64,000 nucleotides of DNA from Cymbomonas tetramitiformis (lineage: Eukaryota > Chlorophyta > Pyramimonadophyceae > Pyramimonadales > Pyramimonadaceae): the NCBI GenBank assembly GCA_001247695.2, contig LGRX02027141.1:1-64000 (forward strand), in the 5' to 3' direction. Made by a program: the position numbers and the translations under genes. Position 1 is the stretch's first letter. Every line of letters begins with the position of its first letter. The notes beneath the pieces were generated by a model. The model worked only from the letters and a program-made list of their open reading frames with translations, made no database searches and was not told the origin of the DNA. Below, one piece after another: positions 1 to 9,161 of the stretch.

Positions 1-973
1 GATACGGGCATGCCGTGCCAACCGGTTCGCACCTTCGTGTTGGCCTCTCCGGGGGGAGGGGGTCACGGTAGGACGTGATACCAACGGCGGCCCCGTCATC
101 TTCTTGCGTCTCACCCGCCAACTCGACGGGCGTGGGAGGCATATTGCGGTGTGCTACGGGGCCTTTCATCCGCCTGCGCAAGCATGTCACACGCATCCGC
201 CGGGAATAAGCTTGACTGGAATGAGCCCGGAAGATGCGCAGAAGACGCTCGGGACGTCTTCGGAACGACTTCCGACGGAGCGTGCAGGCATACATCTTTC
301 ATGGAGATACGGGCATGCCGTGCCAACCGGTTCGCACCTTCGTGTTGGCCTCTCCGGGGGGAGGGGGTCACGGTTGGACGTGATACCAACGGCGGCCCCG
401 TCATCTTCTTGCGTCTCACCCGCCAACTCGACGGGTGTGGGAGGCATGTTGCGGTGTGCTACGGGGCCTTTCATCCGCCTGCGCAAGCATGTCACACGCA
501 TCCGCCGGGAATAAGCTTGACCGGAATGAGCCCGGAAGATGCGCAGAAGACGCTCGGGACGTCTTCGGGACGACTTCCGACGGAGCGTGCAGGCATACAT
601 CTTTCATGGAGATACGGGCATGCCGTGCCAACCGGTTCGCACCTTCGTGTTGGCCTCTCCGGGGGGAGGGGGTCACGGTTGGACGTGATACCAACGGCGG
701 CCCCGTCATCTTCTTGCGTCTCACCCGCCAACTCGACGGGCGTGGGAGGCATGTTGCGGTGTGCTACGGGGCCTTTCATCCGCCTGCGCAAGCATGTCAC
801 ACGCATCCGCCGGGAATAAGCTTGACCGGAATGAGCCCGGAAGATGCGCAGAAGACGCTCGGGACGTCTTCGGAACGACTTCCGACGGAGCGTGCAGGCA
901 TACATCTTTCATGGAGATACGGGCATGCCGTGCCAACCGGTTCGCACCTTCGTGTTGGCCTCTCCGGGGGAGG
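1..973. repeat. 305-bp satellite, three full units plus a partial
   Basis: The phrase gatacgggcatgccg recurs at 1, 305, 610 and 915, giving a 305-bp period with very few differences between units. The period is not a multiple of three, so the long open frames crossing it shift from unit to unit and are not credible proteins. Each unit contains a GAAGAC/GTCTTC-rich stretch that resembles the minisatellites further right. The array breaks off near 973, where it meets the 3' part of a damaged minus-strand gene. The left edge of the array lies outside the window. Confidence 0.9.
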
Positions 974-974
974 G

Positions 975-1852
975 TCCTCGGGCTCATGGACTTCGGTATA
1001 GGTCATGTCCACAACTTCATCCATTGGGGCCGGAGGTGAAGGTGTAAGCCTTTGCGGATTCATCCGCCTATCCCCATCACTCACAAGCTCCGGAGGACGA
1101 TGATATGGTTCGCCCGATGCGATTGCATCCCGTATCTTCAACACCATTCCTTGGAGGTTGACCCCAATGGGAGGCTCAAGCAGCCACTTATGTTGTCGAA
1201 AGTGCACCGTGCCCGGATCATCGGCCAAGTCCAATGGATCGGAGAAAATGTCCTCCCACGTACTGTATGCTCCTTAAAGCCCGGTTCATGCAAGTCTGAA
1301 ATTGCTTGCACATAGCCAAAAAACTCTTGAACCGAGAAAAGCACATTCGTGGGCTCGGCTAAGCCGAAAGGTGGCCGGTTGCTTTGACGCGGCACGCAAA
1401 TACGAACCGCGTCCTCATGATCTTCAGCCCTGCGAAAACATTGTGATGGTGAATTCATAGAAGACACGTGGAAGACGTCCGGAAGTTGCGCAGAAGATGC
1501 TCCACACATCTTCGGTTGTATGCATTCCAAACTGCATAAATGTGCATGATAGATGCATGTGGGTTATGGAGACAAGCAAGCACCTTGTTGCAGGGGAATG
1601 CTCATGAATGTAGACGGATTCCCCGAGCCATGCCGTCATCTCATGATCCAGCTCGCGGGATGGCGACACCGTAGACAACCAATCGTGCACCGCTGCCATC
1701 TTCCCCTTCAAGACCTCCGGCTTGGATTGACGGAAGACCTCCGCCGCGGATTCGGGGGGGGGTTTAGTGAGCATCGCTCGTTTGAAGGACGACATTTTGG
1801 TCTTTGGGGGCGCTTCCCCCTTTTGGAGATGCGCGGCACGTTTACTTGCCAT
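975..1852 (-). pseudogene. unrecognised minus-strand gene, one intron, apparent frameshift
   Basis: The start chosen is the ATG at 1852-1850 (MASKRAAHLQKGEAPPKTK). Exon 1 runs to about 1590, where ACAAG is followed by GTGCTT. An intron with GAAGAC-type sequence ends in TTTTCGCAG near 1434. Splicing joins HSPAT to RAEDHEDAVRICVPRQ in frame. Further on, the frame is lost near 1270: GFKE in one frame should continue as AYSTWEDIFSDPLDLADD in another, which a single missing base would explain. A Pro/Glu-rich tail then runs into the 305-bp satellite. I recognise no domain. It could also be a live gene with an additional intron I have not resolved. Confidence 0.45.
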
Positions 1853-1914
1853 TCTATCTCCTATACAAAGGACACTTGGCCAAGGTAGTGCGGAGGGCAT
1901 CCTTAAGACAAACA

Positions 1915-2560
1915 CTCAGAAGACGTTCAGAAGTCACTCAGAAGACACGCGGAAGACATCTCCCGACATCTTCCGGACGTCTTCTTGACTGTGCTTGCGG
2001 AAGATACCCCAGATACCTTCTGTACATCTTCCAGACACCTTCGGGAAATATATGTCTTCCTGAACCCAGAAGAGGTGCGGAAGACACGCGGAAGACACGC
2101 GGAAGACACACAGAAGACACGCGGAATACATTTCCTGACATCTTTCGGACGTCTTCTTGACTGTGCTTGCGGAAGATACCCCAAATATCTTCTGTACATC
2201 TTCCGGTTGTCTTAGAGATGTCTTTGAGGAAGACGTGTCTTCTGGAAATCTGATACTTGTAGAAGTTCCCGTCAACGTCTTAACACCCCTCTTCGGGGCG
2301 TCTTCCTCATTTTTTTGACAATCTTCTACGCGTCTTCTAATGTCTACCTAGGCTAGGTAGACATTAGAAGACGCGTAGAAGATCGTCAAAAAAATGAGGA
2401 AGACGCCCCGAAGAGGGGTGTTAAGACGTTGACGGGAACTTCTACAAGTTGCAGATTTCCAGAAGACATGTCTTCCTCAAAGACATCTCTGGAGGGTAAC
2501 AAGATGCACAGAAGATATCTGGGGTGTCTTCCGAATGTTTTTTGGGTGTTTTTGTATTTT
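1915..2560. repeat. GAAGAC minisatellite containing a ~360-bp palindrome
   Basis: Short units of the type cgGAAGACaca/GTCTTCcg are repeated through this stretch in both orientations. Between about 2170 and 2535 the two orientations form a long inverted repeat centred on base 2352, where 11-bp arms (2341-2351 and 2353-2363) flank a single g. The arms include tcttaacacccctcttcggg and its complement. This is a foldback or palindromic MITE-like structure built from the minisatellite. No terminal duplication was identified. Confidence 0.8.
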
Positions 2561-2881
2561 TTGAAAAAAAAACTATAAAAATCGCGAAAAAACAAAAAAA
2601 CATATAAGGTGCGCAATATTGGGCAAAACCGTACTGTGAAGGTAGAATTGCAAAAAAACAAGTGGTTTGTTCGGGAGAGGGTCAAACGTACCAAGTTACT
2701 AAGTTAAAACGGCCGCCTAATTTGGTAGAAGAAACTGCTCTTGTTTTAGAGCACCATCGCTCCTAGCAACGGTCGAAGAGTCGATCACGCGCGCAGCGGA
2801 CAGTGCAATCTGCGGTCCAGAAAAACCCCCCCGTCTTAATCGGACGGTCTCCATGAGTTACAGAAACTTAAAATGGCATGA
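2561..2881. other. no gene seen
   Basis: This is A/T-homopolymer-rich sequence followed by a short GC-rich stretch. I see no coding frame with a plausible start, no RNA gene and no clear repeat. Confidence 0.5.
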
Positions 2882-2990
2882 AGGCGTGGGTGGGCACCCA
2901 CGACGCCCCTTGTGCACTAGCGGCGTCGTTGGCGGCAATCGCCTCATATCGCTAGAACACAAGGGGTATCGTGGATGCCCATGCCTCCAA
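2882..2990. repeat. imperfect inverted repeat beside a tRNA-like sequence
   Basis: The left arm near 2883-2920 (gcgtgggtgggcacccacga, then gccccttgtgcactagcg) is complementary to the right arm near 2951-2990 (cgctagaacacaaggggtat, then cgtggatgcccatgcc) around a ~30-base loop. The right arm runs directly into the tRNA-like sequence. Confidence 0.6.
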
Positions 2991-3068
2991 GGGGATTCGA
3001 ACCCCTCACCCTCGCGCGAGACGCGTTCGGCTTACCATATTTGACCACTCGGCCATGCACCCACGATG
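2983..3068 (-). pseudogene. tRNA-like sequence (class II, Ser/Leu type), probably a pseudogene
   Basis: On the minus strand there is a good A-box (TGGCCGAGTGG) and B-box (GGGGTTCGAATCCCC) separated by a long variable-arm-like segment, as in serine or leucine tRNAs. The 5' acceptor side (GGGTGCA) does not pair with the 3' side TGGAGGC, and the anticodon arm does not close properly, so I cannot assign an anticodon. An 11-bp outer stem (ATCGTGGGTGC with GCATCCACGAT, one G-T pair) encloses the body. It may be a tRNA pseudogene or the head of a SINE-like repeat. Confidence 0.4.
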
Positions 3069-3240
3069 ATGGAAACCCGCTGCACGGCAAAAGTTATATT
3101 CAATAAAATCGCGTTTCCCTACAGAGAGTCCTCGATTTTCCCGTAAAAAACCATCTAGAGTTCACTCGACCGATCCGACGCGATAGGTAAAGGGGCTCGC
3201 TGATCGACGGCACTGTTTGAACGTTGGTGTCGTTTCGATA

Positions 3241-3839
3241 CAGTAATCACCCACCTATAAGAAAACCGTAAATTCCAGGTCAGCCAGCTTTTCTCATCAA
3301 CTTGGGTACCCCCCCCCTGGCCAGCGCCAGCGTCCTATGGAATCTGCTAAGAATAGTGACCGCGATCTTTTAAGCCAGCCAGCATATTCCATAGCCATCC
3401 ACGTGCCATCCGTACATAGCCAGCAACATTTCTTAAAATTTTCAAAACCTAGAAAATGGACCCTGAGAGTCGTGCACAGTTGAAAGAAGTAAAGCAGGAC
3501 TTAGCCTTTCTGGGTGAATGTATAATGGTGTAGTGTCGTATGAACCTAAGCATCATATTGCACTGTGCCTTGATTTTTGCAGAGTTTTATTAAAAATCTG
3601 ATAAAAATAGCATTTGCCTACACCATTTTGGTAAAATTTCCAGCCTAGATTTCTTAATATATATGAAATGTATGAAATGCCCCTTAAGATAGGCAGCCAG
3701 CACCATATTTCTTATTTCAGGGTGATTCCATAACAAAAAAAGTCCAGCCAGCTTTTCTCATCAACTTGGGTACCCCCCCCCCCCCGAAAGGCTGGCTGGT
3801 TCCTTAGCATAGGAGTTCCTTATAACTGAGTGATTACTG
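3241..3839. mobile_element. non-autonomous Tc1/mariner-like element (copy 1)
   Basis: The element starts CAGTAATCACCCA and ends TGAGTGATTACTG, an inverted pair of termini. It is flanked on both sides by TA, as expected for Tc1/mariner insertion. A second copy lies at 50100-50648 with the same ends, the same TA flanks and the same internal landmarks: a GGTACCCCCCC tract near each end and an internal short frame starting ATGGACCCTGAGAG. No complete transposase is present, so mobility would need help in trans. The superfamily call rests on TIR start and TA flanks only. Confidence 0.7.
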
Positions 3840-3991
3840 TACCGGTACGATCACCGGGGTACGGAACGGGATGCGTCAGAGACACGCGAAAGACCTTCTA
3901 CCCGTCTTCCAGGCATCTTTGCGGCGCTAAAAAGTACCCGTTTACGATACTTCCAGCACAGTTTGACTTTTTAAAGAACTCAGAAAACAAA

Positions 3992-5886
3992 ATGTCTAAT
4001 TCCTTGAAACGAAAGAATGCCAGCGGGGTGAAGGAGGGTGACCTCCGGGAGAAGTTTGAGTCGTTCGTCGCGGCGGTGGGAGGCAACGCCAGCGACGAAA
4101 ACTTCATCAAGTGGCTCGTAGCAAGGGATGGGGAGGAGGGGAGCGGAGGCGGTGGGGGAAACCAACGCGGGGAGTCCAAGAAGAAGTTGTCCAAGACGGG
4201 CGGGCTCCACTTCCAAGCGGACTTCACCCGCATCATGGTGGAGCGGATTTGCGACGGGCGGCTGGACCCGCTGCTTAACGTAACGGACCAAGCGTTTGCG
4301 GCTACGGCCTTCAGGGAGGAAGTCCTGGCCTGCAGCGACGACTACGATGTTCGTGATGTGAGCAGGCGCCTCAGGAACACGATTTGCGATTTTAGAATAT
4401 TTTGGAGGTATGGGGTGTATACCTGTGTGTCGGGGAGGGGCACCGAAAAGGGAAAGTGGGTTTGGCAAGCCTCCCGGACCGCCCACCCATACTACCGCAA
4501 GCACACGGACGCCATTCAGGCGTTGGTCATTGAGACCGACGCCCGAACCAAGTACCCAACGCACGAGGAAAAAAAGGCAGCGTTGCTCAGCATCGACGGG
4601 TTGGTGCTGCACGAGCTGCCCGCCAAGGCCTTGGACGCCTTGGACGGTGAGGCGAAGGATGAGATGGGTACGTTAATTTGCTTAATTAATTTCTGTTTCA
4701 CCTGTTTTGTTGTCTCACCAAGAAGACGTCACCAGGACACCTCAGAGACGTTTTGAGAGTATTCTGCACGTCTTCCTTAGTTAATAGGGCTTAGCTAATA
4801 GGCAAGTATGACTGACTGTCTTCTGAGTGTCTTCTGAGTGTCTTCTGAGTGTCTTCTTGTATAACATACTAACATATGCCTGTTTCAGTGGCGGCATGCT
4901 TGCAGCTCGAGTTGGAGTCAAAGACGCAGATCGAGGAGCTGGAAAAAAAGGCGGGCAGCTCTAAGGTTAGGAAGGTGGCGGAGGCGGTGGCGGAGGACAA
5001 CAAGGCGAAGGGGAAGGCGGCATCGGTGGACCCGAAGGGGAAGGCGGTGGCGGAGGACCCGAAGGGGAAGAAGAAGGCGGTGGCGGAGGATGCTGAAGAG
5101 GGGTTTGAGGTGGGTAGCCACGTGGTATTGTACTGCGTGGTCGAGTCTCTGGTGAACGATCCGGAGATACTCCCCACGGGGTTCTACCACGAGAAGGGGA
5201 AGTCCGCGATATGGACCGCGGACATGCCCCTTCTCACGGGGGTGATAACGCACCCAGCCAATTCAAAGGATGTGGCCGCCCATGGCTTGAAGTCGGGTAC
5301 AGCGAAAAAGAAGTCGGTCACCGCCCTTCACTTGAATGGCGAGTATGTTGGCATCAAGGTATGGTTCTGCAAGCACAACCCTTTGAATACACGATATCCA
5401 GAAGATATCACATATGTCTTCTGGGTATCTTCCGCACGTCTTCTGGATATGTATTTAGTTTCTTTAATTACGTAAGTGACATTTGCAGCTGATCGTAAAC
5501 TTTTGTGTGACTGCACCCAGGTGCTCTCTTTGGCCGTCGACAAGGACGACGTTGGCTTTGATAACGCCCCGTTGCTCTTCTCCGCCTGGCAAAGTGGCAT
5601 GGAAATGGCCTTTGTCGGGTTGGAGAAGTTGTACGGCAAGGGCCTCAAGGCGAACGACAAGATCGCCGGGCCGGGTGGCCTCGGGTCCCAACTTCTCACT
5701 GCGATGGAGGAGAAGACGTACCCCTTCGGGGACAAGTCAAAGTGGGGCCTGGTGGTTCCCATCAGCCACCTCCGCCCCATCTTCAAGGAGAACTTGCATC
5801 GGGCATACGAAACCACCAGCTCCGAAGCGGGGTCTCCGAAGGAAATCCTTTCTAGTGCTAGTAGTGAAGACGGTTCTGATGATTGA
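3992..5886 (+). CDS. unrecognised three-exon gene, ~503 aa
   Basis: Exon 1 is 3992-4667, starting at ATG after a run of A residues (MSNSLKRKNASGVKEGDL). Intron 1 starts GTACGT at 4668 and ends at 4888 with a textbook tail: TACTAAC branch site, then TTTCAG. Exon 2 is 4889-5358; the next intron (GTATGG to CACCCAG, 5520) is followed by exon 3 at 5521-5886. Phases agree at both junctions; an alternative acceptor at 5488 exists but is less consistent. The protein has an N-terminal helical/charged part, a Lys/Ala/Glu linker with PKGKAVAEDPKGK-like repeats (about residues 245-290), a globular part and an acidic Ser-rich tail. Both introns contain GTCTTCTG minisatellite units. I recognise no family. 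A host gene or a transposon cargo gene are both possible. Confidence 0.65.
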
Positions 5887-5999
5887 AACTGTAAATATGT
5901 AAATAAATAGCTTTGTAAAAAAACCTTCTTCTTTGTTCCATTTGTATCATCCTGCCAACGAACTGCATGCGTGTAACCTGGACGCATACGTATAGCGAC

Positions 6000-6685
6000 T
6001 TTTGGTAGAAATGCAGAAGACATCCAGAAGACATCTTCTGGACGTCTTCTGTACATCTTCTGGATTCCAGAAGACGTCTTCTGGAATCCAAAAGACTTCT
6101 TCTGGACGTCTTCTGGAATCCAGAAGACGTCCAGAAGACGCCCAGAAGACATCTTCGGCGCGTCTTCTAATGTCTACCATCTTCTGAGTTTCAGAAGACG
6201 TCCAAAAGATCTTCCGGGAAGACGTCCCGAAGATATCTTCTGAACGTCTTCTGCATGACTTCTGTACATCTTCCGAATTCCGGAAGATGTCTTCTAGACG
6301 TCTTCTGGGTTCCAGAAGATATCCAGAAGACATCTAGAAGACGTCTTCTACGCGTCTTCTAATGTCTACCATCTTCTGAGTTTCAGAAGACGTCCAGAAG
6401 ATCTTCCGGGAAGATGTACAGAAGACGCCTAAAAGATATCAAGAAGACGTCTTCCGGGATTCAGAAGACATGCAGAAGACGTCCAGAAGATAACTTCTGG
6501 ATGTCTTCCCGGAAGATCTTCTGCACGTCTTCTGGAAACCAGAAGATGGTAGACATTAGAAGACGCGCCGAAGACGTCTTCTGGACGTCTTCTGGATGTC
6601 TTCTGGACCCAGAAGACGTCTCAGAAGACGTTCAGAAGACGTTCAGAAGACGTTCAGAAGACGCGTCTTCTGGTTTTCCCAGAAT
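6000..6685. repeat. CCAGAAGACGTCTTCTGG minisatellite array
   Basis: This is a dense array of short palindromic units built on AGAAGACGTCTTCT and variants. The phrase gtcttctaatgtctaccatc occurs near 6162 and 6354, and its complement (gatggtagacattagaagac) near 6544, so part of the array folds back on itself. The same tgtctacc/ggtagaca phrase is found at the centre of the palindrome near 2352. Open frames here (rich in KTSRR and VFWMSS) are artefacts of the repeat. Confidence 0.85.
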
Positions 6686-6689
6686 GTAG

Positions 6690-7870
6690 GGACACCACCC
6701 CAGCACTATGGGTGGTGACTGGCTAGGAGAGTCAGAAATGTAAATCTCTATGGCAGAAGCCAGGGTGACAAGTCCTAACTGCTAATCCAACTGTGCTATT
6801 CTGATACACAAATTGGAAACCTCTAACCAGCACAAGAGAAACCATACAGGCAATGCAAGTCCTGCTAAACTACTGAAAAGCTCTCTGCCAGTAAGTCAGA
6901 TTGAAGAGTTCAAAGGTGTCAAAGCAAAAGCATAAACCAAATTGAAGACCATGTTGAGGTTAAAGTACATCTCAGTACACCACCAGAAAGTGGTGCACTG
7001 CCAGCACCAGTAACATAACTACTCGGGGTCAAAGGTCAGAGGATCACCGTCACCACAACGAGCACCGTAGTAGCCCGCAGCAGCACGGCGGAGCAACACG
7101 GGGCGGCCAAAGTGTAAGGTGTCGATCATGGAAAAATCATTCGCCAGAGAATTTGACGGAGCCGGAGTTGCTGATTCGTCGATCACGGGAGGCTGCACTG
7201 CACCGGGGTGCTGCCAAGTGCTGCCTGACGGTGGGGCCTCGTCATCCGAAGACGATGCCGGCGACAGCGGAGGACCGTCCTCAAATAACATGGCAGGCGG
7301 CGGCGGCCCGGGATGCCATGGCACCGGAGCCATATAGAGGCCCTGCCGCCTCTGTACCCGCCGGTGGAGACGAGGCGGAATAGCACACGGCACCGTAACA
7401 AGCGGCGCCGCCCCTCCCCTGCACAGCACAGGCTGCGGCGCAGCCCGACCCGATACCTGCACAGGGTCGATGTCATTGGCCACCGTATAGGTGGCAGCTC
7501 CCACTCCCATGACAGAAATCAAGAGAATGAAGGAAAGAAGGAACGGCATCCCCCACAAGCCCGCGTGGGCGGGGAAGCCCCACGGAGGCTTTCCGCAGCC
7601 GTGGCTGCGGGGAGCACCGTCATGCCAATCCCCCAAAGCACCACCAGAGTGAGGTGCTCGGGCTGCGGGCGTCGACGAGTGATTTGCCGAGATTGTCGAA
7701 GCCCGCGGCTTCACCACGAAGCTGCCGTCGGCGAGGTCCTCGTAATCGTCCGTGTCGTAACCCGTGAGATCAAACTGTCCGATGGCGGCGTGGTTCACAG
7801 TCTGAACGAACCCAGCGAACTCACCGTCCGCGTCCGCTGTGGTGGTCACCCGCGCCGATTGAAGTGGCGC
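6690..7870 (-). pseudogene. C-terminal part of gag-like protein, retroelement copy A
   Basis: On the minus strand a frame from 7870 down to 7019 encodes the C-terminal part of a gag-like polyprotein. Shared landmarks with the copies at 47-48 kb and 51.5-52.8 kb are CGKPPWGF (CGAPPWGF there), then a hydrophobic membrane-like segment (LWGMPFLLSFILLISVMGVG), then AIPPRLHRRVQRRQG, and a Pro-rich tail with PASSSDDE. The N-terminal part lies at 19885-21370; the two are separated by the 12-kb transposon. Below 7019, the sequence ctagccagtcaccac..ggtggtg (~6700-6725) matches the end of the internal region of copy C. A 3' LTR is not recognisable there; the minisatellite follows instead. Confidence 0.6.
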
Positions 7871-8790
7871 CATTCTACACATTTGGGGAGTTTGGGAGTT
7901 TTGGGAGTTGGGGAGTTTTACAATGGGAGGCCCTGAAAAAACTGAAAATTTGACCGAATCTAGGGTTTAAGATTTTCCCGAGTGGAATGTAATTTTATTT
8001 AATTTTCCGGTTGTTTTAGGGTTTAAGAAATATTCCTGATTTTCACTAAAAAAATCATCTTTTTCAGCCTGAAATAAGGAAGGTTTATGGGGTTTTTGTG
8101 TTAAGAAAACATAAATTTTCAATTGAAGTTCTACAATATTTTACGCCTTTTTAAGCTTCAAAATTTTTTCGAAACTCAGTAGCAAAATGATACTTGATAC
8201 GTCTGATTTTTATGAAATATGTTTTTGGGGGTTCATCGATGAACCCCTTTTTTTTTCTTCTAGTTTTATATGAATTTCAGGACTTTTTGGGTTTTGGGGT
8301 GTTTTACAAGGGGAGGCCCTGAAAAAATTGAAAATTTGACCGAATCTAGGGTTTAAGATTTTCCCAAGTTGAATGTAATTTTATTTAATTTCCCGGTTGT
8401 TTTAGGGTTTAAGAAATATTCCTGATTTTCACTAAAGAAATTATCTTTTTCACCCTGAATTAAGGAAGATTTATGGGGTTTTTTGTGTTAAGAAAACATA
8501 AATTTTTAATTGAACTTGTACAATATTTCACGCATTTTTAAGCTAATTTATTTTTTTTGAAAATCGGTAGCAAAATGATACTTTTTACGTCTGCTTTCAT
8601 GAATTATTTTTTGGGGGGTTCATCGATGAACCAATATAATTTTTTTCAGTTTTCTATGATTTTCAGGCCTTTTCGGCGTTTTTTTAAAATTTGAAAATTT
8701 TGGAAAAAACCCAGAAATTTTCTACACTTTCAGGAATATCTTTGGTTGGCTTTGTTCCTATTTCACTAGATTAGAACGCTTGTTCACGTA
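7871..8790. repeat. left long terminal inverted repeat
   Basis: The arm is made of two tandem ~375-bp units: ggaggccctgaaaaa followed by gaaaatttgaccgaatctag appears near 7925 and again near 8302. Each unit is AT-rich and carries one GTTCATCGATGAAC palindrome (8231-8244 and 8618-8631). The arm is matched in inverted orientation by 18955-19873, which has the same two-unit structure. Confidence 0.85.
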
Positions 8791-8794
8791 AAAT

Positions 8795-9045
8795 ATAAAG
8801 CTTCAAATCAATATTCAAAGCAAAGTTACCGGCGCGCATGTTTTGCCTCCAGAGTTTAACACGACTTCACCCTTTCTAGTGCCCTTCGCCCCATCGCCTA
8901 CTCGTCTTCGTGCATTGACCAACTACGTTCTCCATTGGTTTTTCACGTGCTTTCGCGGACCACTACTAACCACAAGTCCCGGTGGCCGGCCCCCCAGTTC
9001 GGTTCAAAACATACTTCTCGCCAAGATCCCTAACTAACTTTCACA
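8795..9045. repeat. left subterminal inverted repeat
   Basis: About 240 bp here are nearly identical, in inverted orientation, to 17725-17980. Shared landmarks are GGCGCGCATGTTTTGCCTCC, CACGTGCTTTCGCGGACCAC, CCGGCCCCCCAGTT and ATCCCTAACTAAC. It sits just beyond the transposase stop codon. Its partner sits just beyond the methyltransferase stop codon, so both genes converge outward onto identical sequence, which may serve as 3' ends. Confidence 0.85.
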
Positions 9046-9161
9046 TTATCCCTGGACACTCAGTCGCATATTTCCCAATGTGTGGTACCTGTGGAAAAAC
9101 AATTACGTTAGTCCAAAGCCCAACAAACCGTGCAAACAACAATGTCGCTTTCGTACCTGAG

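Noticed and set aside
104..1001. Long overlapping frames on both strands
   Set aside because: They are produced by the 305-bp satellite; the period shifts the frame each unit.
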